Below are positions 24,054-31,632 of a stretch of DNA of 64,000 nucleotides, piece by piece (position 1 is the stretch's first letter; every line of letters begins with the position of its first letter). This DNA is from Candidatus Latescibacterota bacterium (GTDB lineage: Bacteria; Krumholzibacteriota; Krumholzibacteriia; JACNKJ01), in NCBI GenBank assembly GCA_020633725.1, contig JACKDC010000003.1:496001-560000 (forward strand). Reading direction: 5' to 3'. Made by a program: the position numbers and the translations under genes. The notes under the pieces were generated by a model. The model was not told where the DNA came from, made no database searches, and saw only the letters and a list, made by a program, of their open reading frames with translations.

Positions 24054-26831
24054 CTACTTCAGAAGCACGACACGGCGCGACGCCGCCAGACCCTCGTCGC
24101 CGCGCAGCTGCAACAGGTAGACGCCGCTGGGCAGCGGCCGTCCGGCCTCGTCGCGCCCGTCCCAGAGCAGACTGCCGGGACCGGCCAGCGCCGGCCCCTC
24201 GCGCAGCGTGCGGAGATGGCGGCCGGCGGGATCGTAGACATCCAGCCGTAGCGATCCTGCCGACGGCAGGGACCAGGCCACCGTGGTGCTGGGATTGAAC
24301 GGGTTGGGCCACGCGTCCACGCGTGCCCGCGTGGCGAGCGGCGCATTGTCGGCGGCGGTGACGACGGCGCCTGCGAAGAAGCTCAGGTCGTCGAGCCAGA
24401 AGCCGGGGCCCACGACACCGCCGTCGGAGCCGAAGTCGAAGCGCAGGCGAAAGTCCGCGCCGAGGTGCTCGGTGAGCCTGAACACAACCGGCTCCCAGTC
24501 GCTGCTGCTGCCGGACCAGCCGGCTTCGTTGCCGAGGCCGCCGAGCAACAGATCGGTGTAGCCGCCCATCGGCGTGAGCGGGTACCACTGGCCGCCGTCG
24601 TAGACGCGCACGCGCACGCCGTCGAAACCCGACTCCGTGCCGCGCCAGATGTGGAAGCTGACGTTGAGCGCGTCCACGCCGCTCATGTCCAGCGTGGGCG
24701 TGAGCAGGCTGCCCGACTGGTTGTCGCCATAGTCGCCGGTCATGCCCACGCCCCAGCACTTGCTGCCGCTGAAGGCGCTGGGCGGGCCGCCCGCGGTCGG
24801 CGTGCCCCAGCTCCAGACGGGATCGCCCGAGCTGCTGAAGCCGCCGTTGCTGGCCTCGAAGGTCTCGTCGGCGTCGGGGAGGACGATCGTGTAGGGCAGC
24901 GCCTGTCGATTGCCCAGACCTTGGCCGACGACCTGCCAGTCGCCCAGCCAGGCGGCGCCGTGCCCTGGCAGACCGCCCACGCGCAGCGGAAAGGAGACGC
25001 CCGCCGGAACATCCAGCAGATCGAAATCGCCGCCCGGCGCCGAGACCGCGGGAGCGAGGGGCACGTCCACCGGTGTGACCACCGCGCCGGCGAGGGCGGT
25101 GCCGGCCTCGTCCTCGATGTGGCCGCTCAGGGTCAGCAGCTCCAGCGGCGTGAGTGCCACGTCGAGCGTCGCATTGCTGCCATCGAAGATGGGGACGGGC
25201 ACCGACTTCGTCTCGTGGAAGAAGTCCTCGAAGTCCAGGGTCAGCGTGCCGGCCTGCGCCACGACGGCGTAGTGCCCGGCGGCATCGGTGCTCACGAACG
25301 CGCCGGTCTCGGCCACGAGGATCGAGACCCCGGCGAGCGGCTGCGCGCTCACGACATCCGTCACGGTGCCCGACACGCGGCCGAGGCCCTGCGAGGCGAC
25401 GAGACCCCAGGCGCCCACCAGGTTGGGCCGCGGACCGATGTGCGTCTGCGGCTGCTCCTGCGGCGTGCCTGTGGCCACGAGCAGCGTGCGGGCGAGCGAG
25501 GCGTCGAGGCTGAAGCCGTAGGCGCTCTCCACCATGCCCTGCAGCGACGCCACCGAGCCCACCACGATCGGGCTTGCGCTCGACGTCCCGCTGAAGCTGG
25601 ACGTGTACCACTGCTCCTCGGGCAGCGGGTCGCCCTGCAGATTGCCGTAGCCGCAGGACACCACGTTGAAGCCCCAGCCGTGCAGGTCCACGCGGCTGCC
25701 GTAGTTGGTGAAGTAGGCGGGCAGGAGCGTGGAGCCGTCGGTGGCGCCGCACATGATCGCGCCGGAGTCGCGCACGCCGCGGTCGAAGAGGCCCTGGTAG
25801 ACGGGATCGTCGAGGTCCTGGCTGCCGTTGCCCGCCGCCTCGCAGACGATGCGGCCGAGCGCGGTGACGGTCTGGATGGCGTCGAAGTTGTCCTGCCAGA
25901 ACTCCATGGGCACGTAGCCGAACTGCCCGCTGCCGTTGGCGTTGGGCCCCGGCGCGTGCAGTTCGATCAGCAGGATGTCCCCGGCCTCCAGCGCGAGGGC
26001 GGCGTTCAGGATCGCGTCGGCCACGGACTGCGTGCCGATGGACGAGCCGCCCACGCCGGCCTGGGGCGCGATGCCGCGCACGCCGAGGCCGTTGTCGTCG
26101 CCGCGGATCTCGCCCAGCACGGCCGTGCCGTGGTTGCGCCAGCCGATGTCGGCGATCGGCGAGCCGATCTCCGCGATCGGCGCGGGGAGGTCCTCGTGGG
26201 ACCAGAGCCAGGCGCCCTCGATGTCGATCACGCGCACGCTGGCGCCCAGTGCGCCGGCCTGCCCCGCGACGGACCAGGCCCCCACGCCGGTGGGGGCATC
26301 ATCGAGATAGCCCTGCTGGCCGCTGAAGTCGGGAGTCGGGATCGCATCCGCCGCCCCCGGGGGCGGCCCTGCCGGCGAACCCGCTTCACCCCGAGCGAGC
26401 GCGAAGGCGTCGAAGCCCAGCGCCGCGGGAACGGCCACCGGCTCGAGCCACGCGGACGCGATCGCGGGATCCCGGCGCAGGCGGGCCAGCAGCGCCTCGC
26501 CGGCGGCGCGATCGCCGGGGGCGAAGGCCGCCGAGAGCTGGGCGTAGCCGTTCAGGTCCGGCAGGCCTGCCGGGCGCAGCGCGTCGAGGCGCGCGGCCGG
26601 GGCCGAGAAGCGCCGCTCCAGCTCGCCCCCGGGGGCGAGGGCGGCGAGACGCGCCGTGAAGGCGGCCGCGTCGCCGGCGCGTGTGGCCGTGACGCCGTCG
26701 TCGGCCATTCGCCAGCCGTCGGCGAGCTGCAGCACCACGCGGCCCGAAGGCGCGGGCGTTTCGGGGGCGAGCGGCGCGGCGGCGAGGGTGAGGGGCAGGG
26801 CGAGCAGCAGCAGGAACAGGGCGTAGCGCAT
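24054..26831 (-). CDS. Secreted S8 (subtilisin-like) serine protease with sorting domain
   Basis: This 925-residue protein has a signal peptide (MRYALFLLLLALPLTLAAA) and a propeptide-like region to about residue 165. The S8 catalytic domain has D203 (VRVIDIEGAW), H234 (NHGTAVLGEI) and S417 (SFSGTSSASP). The Asp motif lacks the usual D-S/T-G. Then follow a carboxypeptidase-regulatory-like repeat (GRVSGTVTDVVSAQPLAGVSI), a second similar fold, a jelly-roll/MAM-like region, and the C-terminal sorting domain from PNPFNPSTTVAWSLP to the final VVLLK. It is paralogous to the protease at 39763-41526. Two GC palindromes lie inside the gene. Confidence 0.93.
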   Translation of the reverse strand: MRYALFLLLLALPLTLAAAPLAPETPAPSGRVVLQLADGWRMADDGVTATRAGDAAAFTARLAALAPGGELERRFSAPAARLDALRPAGLPDLNGYAQLSAAFAPGDRAAGEALLARLRRDPAIASAWLEPVAVPAALGFDAFALARGEAGSPAGPPPGAADAIPTPDFSGQQGYLDDAPTGVGAWSVAGQAGALGASVRVIDIEGAWLWSHEDLPAPIAEIGSPIADIGWRNHGTAVLGEIRGDDNGLGVRGIAPQAGVGGSSIGTQSVADAILNAALALEAGDILLIELHAPGPNANGSGQFGYVPMEFWQDNFDAIQTVTALGRIVCEAAGNGSQDLDDPVYQGLFDRGVRDSGAIMCGATDGSTLLPAYFTNYGSRVDLHGWGFNVVSCGYGNLQGDPLPEEQWYTSSFSGTSSASPIVVGSVASLQGMVESAYGFSLDASLARTLLVATGTPQEQPQTHIGPRPNLVGAWGLVASQGLGRVSGTVTDVVSAQPLAGVSILVAETGAFVSTDAAGHYAVVAQAGTLTLDFEDFFHETKSVPVPIFDGSNATLDVALTPLELLTLSGHIEDEAGTALAGAVVTPVDVPLAPAVSAPGGDFDLLDVPAGVSFPLRVGGLPGHGAAWLGDWQVVGQGLGNRQALPYTIVLPDADETFEASNGGFSSSGDPVWSWGTPTAGGPPSAFSGSKCWGVGMTGDYGDNQSGSLLTPTLDMSGVDALNVSFHIWRGTESGFDGVRVRVYDGGQWYPLTPMGGYTDLLLGGLGNEAGWSGSSSDWEPVVFRLTEHLGADFRLRFDFGSDGGVVGPGFWLDDLSFFAGAVVTAADNAPLATRARVDAWPNPFNPSTTVAWSLPSAGSLRLDVYDPAGRHLRTLREGPALAGPGSLLWDGRDEAGRPLPSGVYLLQLRGDEGLAASRRVVLLK
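26350..26367. repeat. GC palindrome, 18 bp, inside the S8 protease gene
   Basis: GCCGCCCCCGGGGGCGGC is a perfect palindrome. It encodes part of an AAPGGGP linker between the propeptide and the protease domain. Confidence 0.7.
26632..26649. repeat. GC palindrome, 18 bp, second copy inside the S8 protease gene
   Basis: CTCGCCCCCGGGGGCGAG is a perfect palindrome with different outer bases from the other copies. It encodes LAPGGE in the propeptide region. Confidence 0.7.
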
Positions 26832-26897
26832 GGCTGTCCTCTCGGCGGCGGCCCGAGCAAGGCCGCGAGGGGATGGGCAGTGAGGTGGCGTCCCTCA

Positions 26898-26927
26898 ATT
26901 ATACCGCGAACGTGGCGGCCGGGCCAA
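26898..26927 (-). promoter_or_regulatory. Promoter of the S8 protease gene
   Basis: On the minus strand TATAAT (26898-26903) lies 18 bp from a TTGGCC -35-like box (26922-26927). The expected transcript start is about 60 nt before the ATG at 26831. Confidence 0.55.
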
Positions 26928-26933
26928 GCCGCG

Positions 26934-27464
26934 CTAGCGCGAGAGGTAGCGCTCGCGGATCACGTCCAGGTGATGTGCCTCGTGCCCCGCCACGATCCAG
27001 GCCACCGCGCGCACGGTGAACTCGCCGCCGTTGGCGCGGCCGCGGGCGTCGAGCTGGGCGGGGCTGAAGCCGTCGAAGAGCGCGATGCTGGCTTCGCGCA
27101 CCCGGCGCAGCTCGGCGCGGAGCGCGTCCCAGGGGCGGGCGTCGCAGCCGGCGGCGGCCACGTAGGCATTCTCGTCGAAGCCGGGGAGTTCGGCCGATTC
27201 GCCACGGGCGAAGCAGAGCGCGCGCATGGCGAAGATGCGCTCGCTGTCGGCGAGGTGGCCGATCACGTCCTTGATGCTCCACTTCCCCGGCGCGTAGCGC
27301 GCCAGCGACTGCTCCTCGCCGATGCGCTCGAGCATCGCCTGCGTGGAGGCCAGCTGCCGGCCGAAGACCGCCGGGGGCTTGCCCACCTCCACGCGCTCGA
27401 CGTAGGGCAGGTAGTAGGGCGGAAACTCGTCGGCGCCGGGACGGCGAATCCAGACAGGGCTCAT
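26934..27464 (-). CDS. DinB_2 family protein
   Basis: This 176-residue protein has the DinB pattern APGKWSIKDVIGHLADSERIFAMRAL, FTVRAVAWIVAGHEAHHLDVIRERY. The three metal-type His positions (GHLAD, GHEAHH) are present. The ATG at 27464 overlaps the stop of the MEMO-like gene by 4 nt, making it the third gene of CDF-MEMO-DinB. Function is unknown beyond the fold. Confidence 0.88.
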   Translation of the reverse strand: MSPVWIRRPGADEFPPYYLPYVERVEVGKPPAVFGRQLASTQAMLERIGEEQSLARYAPGKWSIKDVIGHLADSERIFAMRALCFARGESAELPGFDENAYVAAAGCDARPWDALRAELRRVREASIALFDGFSPAQLDARGRANGGEFTVRAVAWIVAGHEAHHLDVIRERYLSR

Positions 27465-28348
27465 CGTCGATCCTCCCCACCCGCGCGTGCGGGGTCGCGT
27501 GTGAACTCCACCAGCGCGCCCGCCACCCAGGTGGGCGGCGTCGCCTGGTAGGGACCGCTCATGTCATCGGTGACGAGATCGTGGACACGCCAGCGGCAGG
27601 GCCCCAGCAGTTCGCGGAGCACGGGGCCCACGTCGCGGGCGTCGCTCTTCGTGCGGACGCAGTGCTCCTGGTAGCCCGCGTGATCCCCGGCCGCGAGCAG
27701 GGCCAAGCCGGCGTCGATGCGCTGCGCCGCCATGGCGAGGCCTCCGTCCCCGGAGGCGAGCGGCGCCGTGTCGCCGTAGCCGTGCCCGTGGTGCACGAGG
27801 TCACCCGTGGCCACGAGCACGGTGCCGGGCTCGCTCACGAGCGAGGCGAGTTCGTCGAAGCCCGGCATGCGCTCCGGCGCGACGCCGGCAAGGAAGGGGA
27901 AGCGCGCGACCAGCGCCGGCGCGGGCACGTCGCGGCGAGCGGCCTCGGCGGCCAGCAGCCAGGCGAAGTGGTCGAGGGAGAACTCGCGCCGCCAGTCCTG
28001 GCGGGCGTCCAGCCCGGGGCCCTGCACGCCCCAGGCCGGCTCGTTCGCGGGGTCGCCGCCCGCCGCCACGCGACGACGGGCGTCGGCGAGCTCGGGACTC
28101 AGCCCGTGCAACACGCCGAGGGCGAGCACCTGGCGCGCGCCGGCGTCCAGCACGGCATGCACGACCGCGGCGATCTGGTGGCCGCAGACCGCCGCCGACG
28201 TGTGCGGAAAGAGCAGGGCCCCGCCGGCCTCGAGCACGGGCGCAAGCCGCCAGCGGCGGCCGGCCTCCAGCAGGTGCGCCGCGCCGACGTCGCCCAGGCG
28301 GGCGTGCTGCTCCGCGTGAAGCACTTTGAAGTCCGGCAGCGCGCTCAC
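27461..28348 (-). CDS. MEMO-like protein (AmmeMemoRadiSam system protein B family)
   Basis: This 295-residue protein starts at GTG 28348 (VSALPDFKVLHAEQ), overlapping the CDF stop (GTGA). Segments LFPHTSAAVCGHQIAA, VLALGVLHGL, FSLDHFAWLL and LVATGDLVHHGHGYG resemble the MEMO/extradiol-dioxygenase-like fold, with His at the expected metal positions and a Cys (HCVRTKSDARDVGPVL) near the position of the MEMO cysteine. The usual partners (AMMECR1-type protein A and a radical SAM protein) are not next to it. Family assignment is moderate and the activity is unknown. Confidence 0.65.
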   Translation of the reverse strand: MSALPDFKVLHAEQHARLGDVGAAHLLEAGRRWRLAPVLEAGGALLFPHTSAAVCGHQIAAVVHAVLDAGARQVLALGVLHGLSPELADARRRVAAGGDPANEPAWGVQGPGLDARQDWRREFSLDHFAWLLAAEAARRDVPAPALVARFPFLAGVAPERMPGFDELASLVSEPGTVLVATGDLVHHGHGYGDTAPLASGDGGLAMAAQRIDAGLALLAAGDHAGYQEHCVRTKSDARDVGPVLRELLGPCRWRVHDLVTDDMSGPYQATPPTWVAGALVEFTRDPARAGGEDRR

Positions 28349-29268
28349 GACTCCAGCTCCCCCGGGGGCGCCTCGGCCTCCACGAAGACACGCCGCACGC
28401 GCGGGAAGTCGCGGCGGATCGTCGACGTGAGCGCGGCCACGCCCCGCTCGATCGCGCCGGCGGGGAGGTCGTCCGCAAAGTCCGCGCTCAGGTTGACGAG
28501 GATGAACTCCGGCCCCATGTGCAGGGTCAGCAGCTCGTTCACGCGCTCGATCTCGGGACGCGCCTCGGCCAGCGCGCGGATGCCGGCGCGCACCTCGGGT
28601 TCGGCCGCCTCGCCGATGAGCAGGCCGTGCGTCTCCACGGCGAGCCAGGTGGCCGTGCCGCCCAGGAGCAGGCCGATGATCACGGAGGCCGCGCCGTCGA
28701 AGCGGGGTTCGCCGGTGAGCTGGCTCAGCCACACGCCGAGGAAGGCGACGAGGATGCCCACGAGCGCGGCGCTGTCCTCGAAGAGCACCACGAACACCGA
28801 CGGATCCTTGCCGCCGCGCACCGCCTCCAGCAGTCCGCGGCGTCCGCGCAGCTTGTTGAAGGCACGTAGCGCCAGCAGCCACGCGCCACCCTCGAAGACG
28901 AAGGCCAGCGCCAGCACGACGTAGTTCACGGTGGGGTCGCCCGCGGGCTCGGGGTGGCGCAGGTGCCGGACGCCCTCGTAGAGCGAGATCCCCGCGCCGA
29001 CGGCGAAGATCAGGATCGCCACCACGAAGCTCCAGAAGTAGACCTCCTTGCCGTGCCCGAAGGGGAAGCGCGGGCTGGCGGGACGCGCCGCGCGCCGCAG
29101 CCCCAGCAGCAGGAGGCCCTGATTGCCCGTGTCCACGAGGGAGTGGATGCCCTCCGACAGCATGGCGCTGCTGCCGGTGATCGCGGCCGCCACCAGCTTG
29201 CTCACGGCGATGAGCGTGTTGCCCGCCAGGGCGGCGTAGATGACGGCTCTGGATTCGCTGCTGGCCAT
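28345..29268 (-). CDS. Cation diffusion facilitator (CDF) family transporter
   Basis: This 307-residue inner-membrane protein has the CDF pattern: LSEGIHSLVDTGNQ in helix II (metal-site His/Asp), RFPFGHGKEVYFWSF, and VVLFEDSAALVGI in helix V. About six transmembrane segments are followed by a C-terminal cytoplasmic domain (VNELLTLHMGPEFILVNLSADF). Such proteins export Zn, Fe, Co or Mn by proton exchange; the metal is not predictable here. It is the first gene of a three-gene operon with 4-nt overlaps. Confidence 0.93.
   Translation of the reverse strand: MASSESRAVIYAALAGNTLIAVSKLVAAAITGSSAMLSEGIHSLVDTGNQGLLLLGLRRAARPASPRFPFGHGKEVYFWSFVVAILIFAVGAGISLYEGVRHLRHPEPAGDPTVNYVVLALAFVFEGGAWLLALRAFNKLRGRRGLLEAVRGGKDPSVFVVLFEDSAALVGILVAFLGVWLSQLTGEPRFDGAASVIIGLLLGGTATWLAVETHGLLIGEAAEPEVRAGIRALAEARPEIERVNELLTLHMGPEFILVNLSADFADDLPAGAIERGVAALTSTIRRDFPRVRRVFVEAEAPPGELES
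28359..28368. repeat. GC palindrome core (10 bp)
   Basis: This CCCCCGGGGG lies at the end of the CDF gene and lacks the longer symmetrical flanks. It is the right-most copy in the 20-28.4 kb cluster. Confidence 0.5.
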
Positions 29269-29328
29269 GGCCCCTCCTCGACGGCGGGACCATTATGCCC
29301 TCCCGGAGCGCCCGGGTCGAGGACCGGC

Positions 29329-30921
29329 TCAGTAGCCGGCGGCCTGTCCGTCCTTGCGGGGATCGGAGGCGGCGCAGTAGCCGTCGGGGAGGCGCAGCAC
29401 TGCCTGGGCGCCGCCGAACTCGCGCCCGGGACGCTCCCGCAGCACCAGGTGACCGCGCGCGGCCAGCTGATCGGCCACACCGGGATCGAAGCCCTGCTCG
29501 AGGGCGAGGCGGCCGTCGGCGAGGAGGCGCCAGCGCGGCGCGTCCGCCGCGGCCTGGGGGTTCTGCCCGTAGTCGAGCACGCGCAGCAGGAACTGCAGCT
29601 GACCCTGGGGCTGCATCGGTCCCCCCATCACGCCGAAGCTCATGAGGGGGCGCCCCTCGTCGGTGACGAAGCCCGGCATCAGCGTGTGGAAGGGGCGCTT
29701 GCCGCCCGCCACGGCGTTGGGATGACCCGGCTTCAGCAGGAAGCCCGCGCCGCGATTCTGCAGCGCGATGCCGGTGCCCGGCACCACGACGCCGGAGCCG
29801 AAGCCCATGTAGTTGGACTGGATGTAGGACACCATCATGCCGCTGGCGTCGGCGGCGCTCAGCATCACCGTGCCGCCGGAGCCCAGCATGCCCAGCTCGC
29901 GGGAGCCGGCGCGCTCGCGGTCGATCTCCTCGGCCCAGCGCTCGAGCAGGCCGTCGTCGAGCAGCGAACTCGCCTCGATGCTCATGTGGTCCGGGTCCCC
30001 CACCAGGCCCTGCAGCAGGTTCAGCGCGCTCTTCATGGCCTCCACCTGCAGGTGCACGCCGGCCGCGGAGTCCACGGGATGTCGCTGCGGCTCCAGGTGG
30101 CGCAGGAGTCCCAGCGCCACCAGCGTGGCGATGCCCTGCCCGTTGGGCGGCAGCGCGTGGACGCGCACGCCGTGGTAGTCCAGATGCAGCGGCTTCACCC
30201 ACTCCGACTGGTGGCTCGCGAGGTCCTCGGCCACGAGGGCGCCGCCGTCGGCGCGCGACGCCGCCACGATGCGCCCGGCCACCTCGCCGCGATAGAAGGC
30301 CTCGCCGCGGCTTTCGGCGATGCGCCGCAGCGTGTCGGCCTGCTCGGGGCAGCGGAAGCGCTCCCCGCAGGCGGGGGGGCGCCCGCCCGGCAGGAAGGTC
30401 TGCGCGAAGTCGGGAAACTCGCGAAAGCGTTCGGCGGCGCGGGCCCAGGCCGCGGCCGTCACCGGCGGGACGAGCCAGCCCTCGCGCGCGTAGCGCAGCG
30501 CCGGTCCGAAGAGCTGCGCGAAGGGCAGGCGGCCGAAGCGCTCCGAGAGGGACACCCAGGCGTGCACCGCGCCGGGCACGGTGACCGAGTCCCAGCCCGT
30601 CTCGGGCATGTGGGCGCGGCCGCTGAAGCGCTCGGGCGTCCAGGCGGCGGGGGAGCGTCCCGACCCGTTGAGGCCGTGGAGGTGTTCGCCGGTCCAGACC
30701 ATCGCGAAGGCGTCGCCGCCGATGCCGTTCGAAGTGGGCTCCACCACCGTCAGCGCGATGGCGGCGGCCAGGGCCGCATCCACCGCGTTGCCCCCTTCCT
30801 GGAGCATCTCCAGGCCGGCGTGCGCGGCCAGGGGCTGGCTGGTGGCCACGACGTTCCGCGCGAAGACGGGCACGCGCCGCGAGGCGTAGGGCTGTTCCCA
30901 GGATAGCGCGGAGGGGTCCAT
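29329..30921 (-). CDS. Gamma-glutamyltransferase family protein
   Basis: This 530-residue Ntn hydrolase is of the YwrD-like cytosolic type; no signal peptide is seen. VVATSQPLAAHAGLEMLQEGGNAVDAALA and VVEPTSNGIGGDAFA open the family signature. The self-processing nucleophile is T351 in GSGGTVMLSAAD. The small-subunit segments QNRGAGFLLKPGHPN and SFGVMGGPMQPQGQLQ follow. It would cleave or transfer gamma-glutamyl groups, for example from glutathione-like compounds, but the substrate is not known. It stands alone with a CAGGAGCT Shine-Dalgarno. Confidence 0.94.
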   Translation of the reverse strand: MDPSALSWEQPYASRRVPVFARNVVATSQPLAAHAGLEMLQEGGNAVDAALAAAIALTVVEPTSNGIGGDAFAMVWTGEHLHGLNGSGRSPAAWTPERFSGRAHMPETGWDSVTVPGAVHAWVSLSERFGRLPFAQLFGPALRYAREGWLVPPVTAAAWARAAERFREFPDFAQTFLPGGRPPACGERFRCPEQADTLRRIAESRGEAFYRGEVAGRIVAASRADGGALVAEDLASHQSEWVKPLHLDYHGVRVHALPPNGQGIATLVALGLLRHLEPQRHPVDSAAGVHLQVEAMKSALNLLQGLVGDPDHMSIEASSLLDDGLLERWAEEIDRERAGSRELGMLGSGGTVMLSAADASGMMVSYIQSNYMGFGSGVVVPGTGIALQNRGAGFLLKPGHPNAVAGGKRPFHTLMPGFVTDEGRPLMSFGVMGGPMQPQGQLQFLLRVLDYGQNPQAAADAPRWRLLADGRLALEQGFDPGVADQLAARGHLVLRERPGREFGGAQAVLRLPDGYCAASDPRKDGQAAGY

Positions 30922-31008
30922 CGTAGCTCCTGAAGGCGAGGGTCGTCAGATTCATGTGAAGCAAGGCGCTTGCCGATACGCCCTGTTTTGACAAGGACGG
31001 TTCCCATG

Positions 31009-31032
31009 GGGCGGCAGCGTGCCCCGCCGCCC
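31009..31032 (-). terminator. Hairpin after the DinB gene at 31039
   Basis: GGGCGGC pairs with GCCGCCC (7 bp, 10-nt loop) just after the stop codon on the minus strand, with no U-tract. The remaining gap to the GGT gene holds no gene. Confidence 0.35.
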
Positions 31033-31038
31033 GCGCGC

Positions 31039-31560
31039 TCAGTCCCGCAGCGCGCGGAAGAACGCGCGCCAGGGACCGACGGCCTCGCGGTAGCGGCACG
31101 CCTGCCAGCGCCGGATCTGCGCGAGATGCGCGAGGTCGCTGACGGTCCACGTGGCAATCAGTTCGGCGAGGGTCACCACGCCGAGCTCGGGGTGGCGTCC
31201 GCTGCGGGCGAGCGCGGCCGCGTCGAGCTGCCAGCCGCGAACGGTGGCCACGTTGTCGGCGCGCAGGCGTGCAAACTGGTCGAGCAGCGCGTCGAGATCG
31301 CTCAGATCGCGATCGAACTGCGCCATGCGGTCGAAAGGCGTGAAGGGACGGGCCTCGCCGTCATTCAGGATGATGCGCCCCCGCGCGACCCAGTCGTCGA
31401 TCTCGCCGTGGATGAGATGGCCGACCACGGCCCGCGGATCCCAGTCCTCGCGATTGGCGCCGTCGCCCACCCAGTCGTCGGGCAGGCCGCGCAGGGCGGC
31501 GTCGAGAGCGGCGGGCGTCCGCTCGAGCATCATCAGGGCCCGGTCGAGCGTGAAGGACAT
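31039..31560 (-). CDS. DinB family protein
   Basis: This 173-residue protein starts MSFTLDRALMMLERTPAALDAAL. DWDPRAVVGHLIHGEIDDWVAR and LIATWTVSDLAHLAQIRRW give the His positions typical of the DinB/YfiT fold. No catalytic function can be assigned. It is flanked by hairpins on both sides and appears monocistronic. Confidence 0.87.
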   Translation of the reverse strand: MSFTLDRALMMLERTPAALDAALRGLPDDWVGDGANREDWDPRAVVGHLIHGEIDDWVARGRIILNDGEARPFTPFDRMAQFDRDLSDLDALLDQFARLRADNVATVRGWQLDAAALARSGRHPELGVVTLAELIATWTVSDLAHLAQIRRWQACRYREAVGPWRAFFRALRD

Positions 31561-31568
31561 GGGCGACT

Positions 31569-31605
31569 CCTCGGGTTGGCCGCGCCCGCGGCGCGGTTGC
31601 CGAGG
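31569..31605 (-). terminator. Two-part hairpin after the DUF5916 gene
   Basis: The outer arms CCTCGG/CCGAGG (6 bp) and inner arms CCGCGCC/GGCGCGG (7 bp, 3-nt loop) lie 28 nt after the DUF5916 stop on the minus strand. No U-tract. A terminator or 3' protector is inferred. Confidence 0.4.
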
Positions 31606-31632
31606 ATCGCCCGGTGCGGCGGCGGCGTCAAG

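Noticed and set aside
24465..27551. A 1028-codon plus-strand open frame
   Set aside because: Antisense shadow of the S8 protease and DinB genes, without motifs or ribosome-binding site.
30985..31010. TTGACA on the plus strand as a promoter
   Set aside because: No -10 at the right distance and no plus-strand gene downstream.
27461..31150. One continuous 1229-codon minus frame
   Set aside because: Only its last 295 codons (MEMO-like) are a gene; the rest overlaps the CDF and GGT genes in another frame and has Arg/Ala-rich low-complexity sequence.
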